From Ascochyta rabiei (Eukaryota > Ascomycota > Dothideomycetes > Pleosporales > Didymellaceae): a stretch of 64,000 bases of DNA. Location of the stretch: positions 930,001 to 994,000 of the forward strand of contig NC_082415.1 of the NCBI RefSeq assembly GCF_004011695.2, read 5' to 3'. Every line of letters starts with the position of its first letter. Positions within the stretch are counted from its first letter, which is position 1. The translations under genes and the position numbers were made by a program. A model generated the notes under the pieces. The model searched no databases. It was not told the DNA's origin and was given only the letters and a program-made list of their open reading frames with translations. Below are positions 41,839 to 54,133 of this stretch, piece by piece.

Positions 41839-43424
41839 CTATGCAGTCCTGTCACTATGCACTTCAACCTCCTCTTCCTTCTTAGCTGTCTCGTATCGCT
41901 TTCCTCGGAAAGCGTAAACGCCCCAGTTACTGCAAGTGACATCATGGGGGTCCAAGTCGTTGAGATCCCACCTCAAACTCCTGAACAGATTCTCTCCAGG
42001 CTGAAGCAGGATGTCCATCTCGTTGCCGTAGCGATTCTGCAGATGATCGATATCCTGCTGTACATCCCAAGGAGAGTAACCGGTAGCGATGATTGGAACC
42101 TTGGTTTCAAGGAGCAAAGGAATTGTCTCCTCCCACTCGTGCATCGATGCTGCGTTACCGAAGCCAGGATGAAAGACAATGAAGCAGTCGAAGTAGGGAT
42201 CGTAGGGGTAAAAGTAGCCCGTCTTGTGGATGTTGTGGTAGTGTTCGACAAAGGTGCTAATCTTCATGGCGTTGGAGATACGATCTTCAATGACGGCGCC
42301 AAAGGGATTGAGAGGTGTGCGCTCAGGAAGAGGAAGTTCCTTCTCGCGGTTCGCCATGGCTTCGGGACCAATGAAGTTCAGGGAGAATTGAACGCGGTGG
42401 AAGAGGTAGGCAAGTTGCATCCATGTCTCGCGCGGAAGAGACGATTCAGCGCGTGCACCAAGGACAAACAAACGAACCGACGGGGGTGCGATGCGTGCAT
42501 TCTTCCAAGTGTCACCACCACCTGATCGCGGGGGGTGCAGCGTGTGTCGCAGAGCTTGATGACGTCAGCATGATCCAGCTAGCAAGAACAATCAAACTTA
42601 CCGCTGAAGCTCTTGAGACCCTCAGGAGTCATCCTTCCATTCTTGCGAATGTTATAAGGACTCAATTCGTTGATGACACTGGCAATGGTCATGGGATACG
42701 TGAGGAGTTTCGTAGCCTGTCGCATCTCTCGGTCCTTGTTGAGCGCATCAAAATCTCGCGTGTACAGATATGTATCCCAGCTTGTCATGTTCACGAGGAT
42801 CTCCTCCATCTGGGGCTCGGCGAACTGGAATTCCTTGAAGAACCTTCCGCTTCGCAAGTCATGGTCGTCCTCGTTCGATTGTCGCAGCACATCACAAACT
42901 TCCAGATGCGCTTCGTAGTCGTCTGCCCAATGCTCCTCGCAGCAGTAGACCGGTATCCCGCAGTCTGGGCACTCGAAGTTTACATGGGCAGGCGGAGAGC
43001 CCTTCTCGGACGATTTGCGAGCCTCAAGATCCATGGAGTTCTTCACGGCTCGTGTCGGCTTATGGTCGGGATGCGGACAGTACGCATGCTGTCGCATGAA
43101 AGCGGCTCTCTTGCGAATCTGCGGTATAGGCGAATTCGTGAACGAGTTGAAGAGGTTGTTCTCCGTCAATACAAGGGTTCGTTTGATACCTTCCGGATCG
43201 ATGTACTCATACGGTTCGAATGGCTTCTCGAAACTGCGATTGGGCGTAGTCGAGAGGCCTCTTCGGGGCGAGGCCAACTTCGGTTGCGCCGGACCTTTGG
43301 TGGAATGATTTCGCTGCGATGTGCCATTTTGGGCAAGAGGGCGGAACGCTTGTGCGGATCGTAGCTGCGTGCGCGAGCTCTTGAAAGCGGACAAGCACCG
43401 CGTGCAGGTATATGAGGGTCGCAT
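41839..43424 (-). CDS. MSS51: MSS51 homologue, mitochondrial COX1 translation factor
   Basis: Exons 43424-42602 and 42554-41839 (47-nt intron, donor GTAAGT) encode 512 residues. The join gives LKSFSALRHTLHPPRSGGG, and VLGARAESSLPRETW follows. The start is the ATG of MRPSYTCTRC; upstream in-frame codons lack an ATG. The Arg/Ser/Ala-rich N-terminus is a mitochondrial targeting peptide. A MYND-type zinc finger (CPDCGIPVYCCEEHWADDYEAHLEVC) lies at ~150-178. FKEFQFAEPQMEEILVNMTSWDTYLYTRDF and the C-terminal NWGVYAFRGKRYE are typical of the family. In yeast MSS51 activates COX1 mRNA translation and binds newly made Cox1 in the matrix; conservation of that role in this fungus is inferred. Confidence 0.95.
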
Positions 43425-44693
43425 CCTGATCAATTGGTCTCCGGTAATGGAGGGGTGACAGCTAAGGCGCAACGCATGGAGTGATGATCCATCATAGAAA
43501 GCTCCCGCGCTAGCGTCGGTGTTTTGGCAGAGCTTGGCGCCGATGTCTCATCACATGACCCGGTGCGCGCTGATCGTCTCGATGATTCAAACTCTCTAGT
43601 TTTTGATTGACGACAGATGGCGCTTACGTCTTCCAGTACCATACAAGGGAACGTGCCAGCTGCAAGTAATGCGGAGGGGTTTTCTTGAGTGGCCTTTGCT
43701 CGCGCATTGTCTTCTGTCTCTGGCAGTCCAAACAGTTACTAGTGACCGACGTGTAAACTCGCCGAACATATAGGACTGTTTCTGCAAAGGAGACAACCAG
43801 TTCGAGAGCTTGCGAAAGAGCCAAGTTTGTTCAGAGCATCTCACGATAGTGGTGTACAACAGCAAAGCAAAGACAGGGGGCCCTGTCTGTCTGCATGAGA
43901 AACTGGCGCTTAAAATAGCACGGCAGGTTGTACAGACAGTTCGCAACTCGTGCAGCCTTGAGAAATGTCTTCTTTGAGGATTCAAAACCTCGCCCTCGAG
44001 CTTCCGGTGGAAAACAGGCGTGTGCTTCAACCAGACTCAAGGTCAAACGGGGATCAACGTTGCTTGCGAGACAGCTCACATGAAAAAGCACAAGGCTGAG
44101 CTGTCCAAACCAATGACGGCCGCGGCGGTACCCCCATATGTACGTAGTGCCTGTCAACCCAACATGGACATCAGTTGAGAACTCGTATTCGAAACCGGCT
44201 CTAGATGCCATTCGTTCTTGCCGTGATGAAGATTGGAGGTAGAGTTGGAGATAAGCTGCACCTATCGGACCAGTCGAGATTGAGGCGTAGTTGAAGCAAT
44301 ATAACTCCTGCATGACATCCTACATCCTACAGCCTAGCGGTCTTCCATGAAGCACTGCCACCGCCGCGCACTGTCAGCAAGTCCCACCGGTGTCTAGCGG
44401 AACTGTCTAGCTTGCGATCAAGCGTGTTACGGGCCGCAGAGCTTCATTCGCCGGGTTCTCTGCGTGTACGGTGCTGGGGCTGAAGAAGCTTGACCTTTGC
44501 CTAAGTTATGCGCGTCCACATAACAACAATGTCTCGTGTTCCCAGATAGAGACGCGTCCTGCATCTGAGTCTACGGCCACCATTGTCCGCTGATCGCCCT
44601 GTTTATTCCTAGTGGAGGCCATCATCGCTCCGCCCCGCATCTCCCCCAACGTGCAGCTTCGCAGCATAGCTCCAAGCTGCCAACTGCCAAAAC
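43425..44693. other. 1.3-kb intergenic region with two divergent promoters
   Basis: No gene is supported. A minus-strand open frame at about 43831-44313 lacks recognisable motifs. Promoters of MSS51 and of the Q-rich gene should lie here. Confidence 0.55.
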
Positions 44694-47600
44694 ATGGTTC
44701 CCAAACCCTCGTGGCTCAAGTCGAATAAGTCGCACACGTCTGTGGACAATACGTCTGGGCAACCTTCACCTGTGCCCTCTGGTAAGTGCGCGGTTGGACA
44801 CCCAATAGTCTTGAAAGGTCGTGCGGCTGACGGTACGCGCTGGCACAGTGAACAACGAGTTCCAGAATCCCAACGGGCAGCAACAGGCGCAGCTAGGCCA
44901 GCAGCCCCATTTGCCGCAACCTCCACTTGGTGTTGCTCAGCAGCAGCAGCAGCAGCAATACAGGCCGCAGCAGCAACAACAACAACAACAACAACAACAG
45001 CAGCAGTATCCCCAGCGAACGACGAGTACAAGTCACAGCCACCGCCTAAGCTCCCAGGACCAGCTGCAGGGCTACCAGCAGCAGCCTGCCCCCCCTGACG
45101 CCGCATCTGGCTTCGATCAGCCTCGACCTGGCTCACAACCGTTGCCTGCACCTGTATACGCACACGAACAACCCAAGAAATCGCGACTCAGCCGCATTGC
45201 CGCCGGATTGACAGGGCACAAGGAGGAGGACCACTCGAAGCAGGCAAACAAGAGCGCAATTGGACGACGCCAGTCGACCAGAGGGAGAGAGAATCGACCG
45301 CAGGAGTACCACGCGCAAGACGCACCTAGTCTGAACACGCCGCCGCAGCAGTACCACCAGCGGCACGGTTCCCAGCAACATCTGCCCACCTCGATCGAGC
45401 AAGACGAGGGCAGCCCAGGTCTTGACCCTTTCCTACAGCAAGACCCCAATACGCCTCAGGTGCCGCCCAAGGATCATCAATATCAACAGCATTCGCAGCA
45501 GTTTGTTCCAAACTCTCTCCAGGATCAATACAATCGGACCCCAGTAAGCACCGAAGGTAGCTATCAGAAGCAGGGCGGGGTAGACCACTACAGCCCCGAT
45601 CAACACCAGGGTGCGCAACAACCACAACACCAGGCGAATCAGCAACAGTATCAAAACTACCCTCCGGGTGTCCAACACCCCAAAAGCTCAGACGGATATC
45701 AGACATTCGCTCCACAGACGGCACCGAGCCCTCGTCCTGGAGACGCTCAGCTGCATGGTCAGGATCCTGCACAGCAACAGCGCAACTTCTATCAATACCA
45801 GCAGCAGCAAGCTTCCCAGCAAGCTCAAGGGCAATCGCCGCAGGACGGCCACTCCCAGAGCGCACAGCTCCAACAGCAACAGTTTGTGCCTCCATCTCAG
45901 CCCCAGTTGCCGCAAACCCAAGACTTCCGCCAACAGCAGGTACACCCTGTGCGGACTGCATCTCTACACCAACCTGAACTACAACACCCTCAGGCGACTC
46001 GTGGGGTACCACAAATTGTGCAGCAAAGTCAGCCTGTCGACGCGCAGCAACTGCAACAGCTGCGCCCACCTTCTCAACAACAGCCCGCTCCACCTTCACC
46101 TTTGCAGCACCAGACCTATCAGACATACGATCAACAGCAGAACCAGCAGTCTCAGGTTTCAGATTCGCCAACGTCGAAGGTATCAGCTCACAATCAAAGT
46201 CAGGACAACATGGCGCCAAGCAGTCAGAGCAACGGCAGGTTGCGCAAAGTGACTGACGGGGGTCAGCAGCCGTCTGCGACTTCGTCTCGAGACTCGTCAC
46301 TTTTACAACAACCCACGTCGCAAGGTCAGCCACAAGGACAGCCACCTGTGTCGCCAGGCATCGCATCATTCGGAGCTAATGTTGTACCCACAGCTTCGCA
46401 AGGGCAACCGTATCGAGGCGACAAGCAAAGTGGAGAGACAGAGCGTGCAACACCTCCACCTCGGTCGGCTACCAGCGATATGACTGTCGAGGAAATCGAA
46501 AAGATGATGAAGGAGCACGAAGTTTTGCGTACGTATTCACTAGACCGAGATGATTTCCCGACTGATTCACTGCAGGCGAAAAATACCAGAAAGTGAAACG
46601 ATATTTCTTCGAGCAGCAGACACAAGTGCACCAACTGCAAAATACCCTTGCAAATCAACGTCTATCCCTCTCACGTACATCCTGGGACGACAGTGAATAC
46701 GGCACTCGCTTCAACAGGCTTGATGGGCTTATTGCCCAGCTATCCTTCTCTATCCGAAAAGACTGGAAATCGATCCCGCCTTGGCTGCATCCAGTGGTCA
46801 ACAAGACTGCAGTAGAGATCGGCAAGCAAGAGATGACTGCTGTGGGCCGAGCGTTTATTTCGCACTGGCTAGTAGAGAACATCTTTGAGAAATACTTCCA
46901 TCCAGACCTAGAACCCGGTTTCTCAACTCAGCTGCAGATGATCCAGCTCAACATCCGCAAATTCGCGCCCTTGTGCCATTCCACTGAGGACGAAGACTCG
47001 CTTGCTGCAAAGGTCATCAACTGGCGATTGGCGACGCTTGAAGGCCTTTCAGATCTGCTGAGAGCGCCCCAAGCCGAATTAAATCGCCAGAAATTGACGG
47101 AAACATTGAACGAGAAACTCATCGCATCACTGCAAATGTTCCTGAACGACCCTGCACCACCAGATCTTGCTGGTGGCGTACCTATGATTGTCGAGTTGGC
47201 TGTGAGCATTGCTCAGCATTTGCCATTGGAAAGTCGAGAGGTTCATATCGAGTATTTTCCACCGGGTCATGGCATCGTGTCGGAGTTCATGAAGGTGGAG
47301 TCCGGTATCCCACCATTGACAAGCCCAATCGTTGAACTAGATGAGGCTGACAGAGTCTCTTTGAAGAGCGTTGCTTCTAAGCTAGACGACAATGCACCTG
47401 CGGGCGACCAAGATGTGCAGGGACAGCAAGGGTCTCAGGCTCCCAAGGAAGATAAGAAGCGGGGCTTTTTTGGCGGACTAGGTGCGTCGAAGAAGCCCAC
47501 GACTGCATCAGCATCGCTCGGCAAGCGCGAGTCGTTTCTAGGCCAAGGTGGCAGCCAACAGAGCCTCACAGCACCACCTGGAAGCTCAAGTGGACCAAAA

Positions 47601-47699
47601 GACGACTTGGCTCCACCACGCGTACGCCTGGCTGTCGGCGTAGCAGTCCAGATCAGAGGCAAGAGTGTCTTGATGAAAGCGCCCGTTTACAGCACTTGA
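44694..47699 (+). CDS. Gln-rich protein with conserved helical C-terminal region, unknown
   Basis: Exons 44694-44781, 44849-46528 and 46576-47699 encode 963 residues; both joins are frame-consistent (PVPS|VNNEFQ and HEVL|REKYQKVKRYFFEQQ). Residues ~30-550 are dominated by Gln with Pro/Ser, including a poly-Q run from CAG/CAA codons (about 44938-45009). After MTVEEIEKMMKEHEVL a coiled coil begins, then an ordered helical domain (FNRLDGLIAQLSFSIRKDWKSIPPWLHP; VGRAFISHWLVENIFEKYFHPDLEPGFS; AAKVINWRLATLEGLSDLLRAP). The C-terminus is disordered with KKRGFFGGLGASKKP. I recognise it as a fungal-specific type without an established function. The Q-rich part is prion-like in composition. Confidence 0.85.
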
Positions 47700-48147
47700 G
47701 AATGCTTGTTGCGTTGGATGTGGAGAGCAACGCGTGCGCGGTCTCTTACACACCCTTTTTTTTTTTTTTTTTTTTTTTACACACCTCTTCGGTATATGGT
47801 GGTGTGTTCAGATGACTCCATAACTAGAACCCAAGCCTTAGAGCCTGTGAGATTGTTGTTATGTTCGGCGAGCATTGGATTTGTTGATATTTTGACGATG
47901 TTTTTGACGATGTATTTGACATGCATATCGATACCCTCGCTGCTTCTACGGTCGAGCCAAGTATAGCAGAAATGGCATAGTTTTGGGATGTCCGTTAGAT
48001 GACTTTGCGCGAGCATGTTCCTGCGAGCCGATATGATCGGACTGCCTGACACTCTGATTGGTGTTTCTAACCCAGCCCGAACGTTGTTTATCGTGCGTCA
48101 ACACAGCCGTCACTTCCCCTCCACGACACCGGTCGCGCTCAGACACA
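47700..48147. other. Intergenic spacer with a T23 homopolymer
   Basis: A run of about 23 Ts occupies 47756-47778, about 57 bp after the stop of the Q-rich gene. The rest should contain the promoter of the WD40 gene. Confidence 0.7.
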
Positions 48148-49990
48148 ATGGAAGATGTAGAAATTTCTTCGCTGTACAAAGGTAGGGAGCCCGATTGAAA
48201 CGATTCGAACGATCTGCTGATACGCCGCAGCGGCATCTGTGTCAGTTCCCTCACCAAGCGCAACACATGCCGCATGCCTGTTCAACGGCCGCCTACAAAT
48301 ACGATGTCTCACAACGTTCGAGATACAAAGAAGTGTAGGAATACCACCGCCTGTTGATGTAAAGACCTCTCGCATTGCATGGTCGCCGCCTGCCACTCCT
48401 GCACATATATCCTACTCCGCGTCGACATCATCGCGTCGCACGCCCCGGGCGATCTCGAACCGCGTTCTCATCCACGATGACAATACGACACGCGTATATG
48501 ATTTGCGCGACGACAAGTGGAGCGCTGTAATCAACAATGGCTCAGGTGGTATGGGCAGAAACGTACATGTTGATTTCGGTGCAAATGAAGATGAGGTCAT
48601 TGCTTGGAGCGACTTCAGTGCCTGCGCCAAGGTATGGAACCTGAGATCTGGAAGATCAATCGAGATTAGGGATCCGAAGTTCCCCGGGAGGGAGGGCAAG
48701 GGATGGGGTTTCAGGCCTTCCGACAGCGGACAAGCAGGACGAGGAGGGGCTATGGCTATGCTGTGTCGAACGTCAGGCATGGACGTCCTCATGCTACTTG
48801 CGCCACGCACATATGCACTCATCAATCGCGTTGAGCTGCCCACGATCGACGCAGCTGGACTCAAATGGAGTCGCGATGGCCGCTGGATTGCAATTTGGGA
48901 TGCGCCTTCCACGGGATATAACCTCTGCATATACACCGCCGATGGGCATCTGTACCGCACGATCACTCGCGAGTCTTCCAACGATGCTAGAGGATGGGGT
49001 GTAGAGGGTCTGGGCATCAAAAGTGTGGAGTGGGTTCCTGGCGCAGAATGGCTAGCCGTCGGCGGCTGGGATCGTCGAGTGCGCATACTGTCGACGCGGA
49101 CATTCTCACCAGTCGTCTTTTTAGACCACACCACCGTCATTGACGTCCCTGGCGCGCCTGTGTTTTCTGAGCAAGTAGACGGACAAGGGAACAGGACGTA
49201 CAAACTCACGCCGCAACCCGTTACACCGCCGAAAGCACCACTAGAAAAGAACGAAACAAGCCTCATGAAGCAGGGGATAAGCACCCTTGCATTTAACAGC
49301 GATGGCACACTATGCGCGACAAGAGACGACTCAACACCGAGCACAGTATGGATATGGGACCTTCGAAGTTTGCGACCCCGAATGATCCTCATCCAACACG
49401 CGCCGATTAAGTCACTGCAATGGCACCACGACAACCCCATGCTTCTTCTTATACAAACAACATACGATTCGCCTACACTGTATCTATACCAAGCCTCTAA
49501 CCTCTCAGCCTCAACATCCGCTTCGACATCAGCATCAGCGCCTCCTCCAGCAATACTCGACCTGTCCTCCCGTATCGATAAGCCAGCTACCGCCCTCCCT
49601 ACAAAATGGACGACATCTTGGCTATCTACCCCTGCCGACAAGAAGCCGGTCTTTACATTTGCTCACCAAGCTGGCTACATATTCACATGGCCCTACGGCA
49701 AAGACGCTATACTACGTTTCGAAACACCTGACGGCAGCGAAGTCAGCGAGGACAGCTTGTATGATATCTTGACTGGGCGAACACCGGTGCGGAGATTACC
49801 AGACAGCGATGACCCGGCGCTGGACGATAGTCTGTTGGCAGAACAGCAGCTTGTTAATGAGGAAGAGGGATATCGCATGAGCTTCGAAGACACATTCAGA
49901 GAGAAGATGCAGGAGAGGGAGAGAGAAACAGGGCAGCGAAGAAGGGGGAGGAGCGTACTGAATGAAAGTGGACTAGACGAGATGTTCTAG
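48148..49990 (+). CDS. WRAP73/WDR8-like WD40 protein
   Basis: A 34-nt first exon (48148-48181, MEDVEISSLYK) and a long second exon (48231-49990) are joined over a 49-nt intron and encode 597 residues. WD-like repeats can be read: VYDLRDDKWSAVI, WSDFSACAKVWNLRSGRSIEI, LKWSRDGRWIAIWDAPSTGYNLCIYTADGHLYRTI, VEWVPGAEWLAVGGWDRRVRIL, LAFNSDGTLCATRDDSTPSTVWIWDLRSLRPRMILIQHAPIKSLQWHHDNPMLLLI. The SVEWVPGAEWLAVGGWD and ALCATR-type blocks match WRAP73 (WDR8), which in fission yeast and animals acts with Msd1/SSX2IP at spindle pole bodies or centrosomes. That role is inferred. The C-terminus is charged (EKMQERERETGQRRRGRS). Confidence 0.88.
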
Positions 49991-50719
49991 GTGCACCGTT
50001 TGAATGCGTAGGTCCTTGGCCTTGGGCAAAGGCACACGGAGTTTGTGGAGTTTGGAGTCGACGTGATACCCTCCCCCCTATTTTCCTAGATACAAAACCT
50101 CGCCGTCCTCGCCACCCGCAATTACCACACACGGCAACTCGAGCAAAAACCATCGATTGCCCAGGTGAAAAGGGCCGTTCCAAACTACTTGTTACGGCAA
50201 CTGAACAACGTCCATGCAAAACTGGTGGCGTAAGAAGGGCCGTTCTGCCATCCTTCCGTTAGAACGCTCCACCAACCCAACCTGCCCAAAACAGCAACTC
50301 TCCCATCTCGTCGATCGCGGCCCGCTACGGGCTGAGTGCTGATTTCCCACCGGTTATGCTGCTCGCGGGTTGGTGGGGTGGAGACTAGCGCGAACGCCCA
50401 TGTTGCGCAACGTCGGCGCGGTGACGTCAGACGCGTTGTTCTCGCGCAACGGTGACGCTGACGCTGGGAGCAAGGCAGTGAGTAGGGCTGAAAGCGAAGA
50501 GGGGTAAAAAAAAAAGGGGGAGGAGCGGAGTTACATCAGCTGGGCGCTTAGTCTCTTGCTCACACGAGCTTTCTCACCTACCTTTCCTCTTTCTCGTCGC
50601 TACAAATCCATCCATCACTCAATCCATCACTCAATCCATCACTCAATCCATCACTTGATCCATCCCATCTCGAAGAAATCCGCAAATACCTTCCAAACAC
50701 AGCACAAGAGAAGAACGTC
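49991..50719. other. Intergenic region with 5' leader repeat
   Basis: An A-run lies at about 50507-50516. Four copies of a 12-bp unit (ccatcactcaat) span about 50608-50660, directly upstream of the small gene at 50720, probably in its leader. No gene is seen. Confidence 0.65.
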
Positions 50720-51268
50720 ATGGCCAACACGGAAGACCAGAAGCAGCAGCAGGAGCAGCCCAAGGGCGGCGACCACATCCCCACCGACACAAAGGAAGAA
50801 GAGCAGGAAACCACAGGCTCTGGCGGTCTTCTGAGCAAAATCGGCGACCCTGTCGGTACGTCCCCAATCTGCAGCTCGATCTTGGCTTCTTGTCTTCCTT
50901 TCCTCAATTCACCGTCTATTATTCCCCATTTCCCCCCCCAGCCTCACACCACACCACACTACATCGCCACAACCAGCTGACACCGCCCCCAGGAGATGTC
51001 CTAGGCACGGTTCTGCGCCCCATCGGCGCCCCCCCTCGAAAAAGGCCTCACAGGCCCCCTCGGCAACGCAATCGGTGGCACGACGCGGCCCGCACTGGGT
51101 CCCTTGCTGGGCGAAGATCATGAGAAGAGCGAGCTGCTGGGCGGCAAGAACAAGGATAGCTATGAGAGCAAGCCCGAGAGCATTGCGGGTAAAGAGATGA
51201 CGGGGCAGAATCCCTTGGGGCTGGATCAGACGGGGCGGTGGGGGTTTGAGGGGGATGATAAGAAATAA
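50720..51268 (+). pseudogene. Small fungal protein gene with a one-base frameshift in exon 2
   Basis: Exon 1 is 50720-50855 (MANTEDQKQQQEQPKGG..., ending KIGDPV). Exon 2 is 50993-51268 after a 137-nt intron. Together they measure 412 nt, one base more than a multiple of three. Exon 2 begins in the correct frame (GDVLGTVLRPIGAP), then at the C7 run 51029-51035 the sensible frame shifts: GLTGPLGNAIGG and SELLGGKNKDSYESK up to GRWGFEGDDKK and a TAA at 51268 lie in the next frame. A run of six Cs would join them into one protein of 136 residues. The Gly-rich, hydrophilic composition resembles small fungal stress-type proteins, without a firm family. Either an assembly error or a real mutation is possible. 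Confidence 0.6.
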
Positions 51269-51662
51269 GGAATGGGTGAGCGGATGGGAGGAAGGGAGGC
51301 ATGTAGGGAAAGAGATGGGTATGTTGAATGTCACAGCCGGTTTGTGCTAGAAAAGAGCAATGAAGGGGAGATCTGGTCGATTCGTCGTGCTGTTGTATGC
51401 TCCGTACGTCGTGTTCTAACTGTGCAGAATTGCTCGGCACCCGACGCCTGATGTATGCAAACGGACTATGCCTTCCTAGCCCTGTCTGAGTGCATTGCCG
51501 AAATTGGAAAGAAAAGGAAAGCCTCAGAACACGCAACTTTTGGTGTGGAACTTTCCACCGTTTAGCCATCCTCAAGTTACCACGATGCTCAGACGACCTG
51601 CACATGTAAGCTGCTGATCGACGAATCAACATCCCAACACTTACTGACATGCGCCCAGCACC
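51269..51662. other. Intergenic spacer between convergent genes
   Basis: No gene or repeat is seen. It likely contains the 3' UTRs of the small gene and the acetyltransferase gene. Confidence 0.6.
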
Positions 51663-54133
51663 TCAGCCTTGTACCATGGGAATGCTCTTAGGATCGATGA
51701 CCTCTGTGGTCTGAAGCTGGAACATAACCTTGTCCACAACCTTGCCATCCTTGTACCCCACGTGCTTGAAGCGGCCCGCCTTCCTAAACCCAAAGTCTCC
51801 GAGATATTTGGCTGCCCACTCGATCTCGTCGCCTCGCTCGAAGTGCAGACTTGCCAGGATAGTCTTGACGACTCGGCCTTTCCCGTTCTTGAGGTACTCG
51901 AATTCGTTGACCCACTCATAACCGCCCCTAGTCTTGTAACCGGTATTGGCCATGTACACGATCCTGTCGAGTAGGCATTTGCCAATGCCCTGACGAACGT
52001 AGCCTGGGTGTACATATAGCTCGAGTTCGAAGGTGTACCGGTACATGCTGGACTGATTGACGTAGTCGTCAAGCTGAACATAGCCGACGATGGTCTCACT
52101 CACATAACCTTGTGGACCTTTGCGCTTGTTGCGTTTCGCGACTGCGACAAGGAATGGCAGATTAGCCTGAACGACGTCGTCGATACGACCGCGGATGCTT
52201 GCCTCGGTAAGTTCGTCAAGCTCGTCTGCATGCACGGTGTTGGCGACATAGTGGTTGTATATGGCCTATGAAGATGTTAGCCGGGACACCATGTACACCG
52301 CCAGACATGCACGAGGAAGAGAAGCTTTACCATGATGCCACGAACATCGGCAGGCTGGACAGGCCGGAGATAGATGTTGGCTTTTGGATTAAGAAGTCTA
52401 TTTGATAGTTGCGATACCAGTTGGATGGAGGCAGGAATTGGTCTGTTGCGTTTGGCCTCCCTGCGACGCGCTTCGCTTGCTCTAATGTCTTGGATTTTCG
52501 CCAGTCGCTCATTGGCACAAAGCATAGCGAACGTCTTCTCCAACTCATTTGCCGAATCACTGACATCGATCCTTGCTTCCGGAACAACCAAGGCATCCAT
52601 GAAGTATTGGTCTGGGTGACCATCTTCCCAGCGCTCCCAGTAGGGCGGACCCTCCGTAATATCAACATCGCTTAGAGCAGTGGGCGCGCGATGTGGCAGT
52701 TGTTCCCAGAAGGTACGAGGTGAATCGTTGTCAATCGTCTCGTGCAACCAATAACGGGGCACTAGGTCTTTAGTCACCCACTTACCATCGGCGTCTTGCA
52801 CGCCGGAAAATGCTGGTGAGTCGATACTCATGAGCTTGGTACAGTGCCGGCTGTGTTCGTTCGCCCAACGCTCGATGACTTGAGCAAAGTGACGATCAGT
52901 GAAGCCCTTCCTCGCAGCCCACTCTTCTGGTGGTGGAAGCCAGTCACCGTTCCAGCCTATCAGCTTCTTCACGTCGTATGTTGGATCTCCCTCACTGTCC
53001 GACTTGAAGAAGATGCCACCGTCACTTTGACCATCAGAAGATAGCCCTCTCGGAATGTCACGCGACTTTGGCCAGACATGCTTTTCTTTTGGCGCTTTCA
53101 GTGGTCTCGGCCAGCGCGGGTTCTCATTTCGTCTAGGCAGAGTGAGTGGCTGCTCTACCGGAGAGTTGTCCCATCCATTGCATCCTCTGGCAAGCGTCGA
53201 TGGCTCCTCGACTGTTGCTGGTGGTGAGGGTAGGCAACTTTCATGAGTGATAGCTGGGTTTCTGTCCTGTGTGAGCAGCTACCCGAAGAGCCCGCAACAA
53301 GCTGAGTCAAAATAAGGTGCACCTACGACGAGACCTTGTTCAACACAGGGCGTTTAGGTGAAGACTTGACAGAAGCTGGCGGCGAGCCAATGCCAATGCA
53401 GTCCCCCAGCTTCACATCAGTCTTGGGCTGGACGGGTACATCAGCGCGCTTACGTAGATGCGGCGGAAGGTATACACCCGAAAGCTGTGCAGCCATTACG
53501 GTGACTTTGTCTTTTGCGGAATTTTCGCCTTTGAGTCGTCTCTTGCGAGGTTTGCGAGATTTCTTGGTAGCGCTGTCGTGACCTCGTGGATGAGCTGTAG
53601 GTCGGACAGGCGTCGATTGTTTGCTCTGGTGAGATAAGTTTTGGGCAGCTACCTTGCCACGCGCCGTCACTCGAGAGCTGGAGGCTGGGGCTTCTGTTCG
53701 CTGCACAGGTTCGGCGCACTCTCTTGTAGTGATCTTCTGCTTCTCTTTGATATCCTCGAGATTAAGTGGCACAAACTTGCGCGCTCTGCGATTGTGCCGT
53801 CGAATTGTCTAACCTGCGTCAGTGTATGCAGCAGAAAAAAGCGTTACCAAGAGAGCGCAGGGGTGAAGTATGATCAAAACAGCCCCAGCTAAAACCTGGT
53901 TTCGATGGAGGAGATGACTCTCAAAGCGGTGTAGAGCCGTAAGCGAATCAGGCAACGAAGCGGTAAAAGCCACTCTCACTTACGTTCTTGTTATCGAGTT
54001 TCTCTTGCTGTTGGCAGAGCAGCGAATCGATGGGATTCGCTTTGTCTTCTCGTCGAGGACTCATGGCAGCGTTGAGGGTCGACGTCCCAACAGGAAACGA
54101 GTCAGCACGAGAGCATAGCGCGAAGTGAGCCAT
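51663..54133 (-). CDS. GNAT-family N-acetyltransferase, four exons
   Basis: Exons 54133-53984, 53808-53327, 53261-52331 and 52265-51663 give 721 residues with consistent phases: KLDNKN|TIRRHNRRARKF, NKVSS|NPAITHE and VRGIM|AIYNHYV. The ATG at 54133 is first; ATG 54064 (MSPRREDKANPID) is an alternative start. Residues ~500-721 form the acetyltransferase domain: IYLRPVQPADVRGIMAIYNHY, VGYVQLDDYV, LELYVHPGYVRQGIGKCLLD (the acetyl-CoA-binding Q/RxxGxG/A loop as RQGIGK) and GDFGFRKAGRFKHVGYKDGKVVD. The N-terminal ~500 residues are basic and disordered, then carry W-rich segments (GWNGDWLPPPEEWAARKGF). The substrate is unknown. It is divergent from ARL2 (711 bp between starts). Confidence 0.88.

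Noticed and set aside
48412..49641. 409-codon minus-strand frame over the WD40 gene
   Set aside because: It is antisense to clear WD repeats and has no motif of its own.
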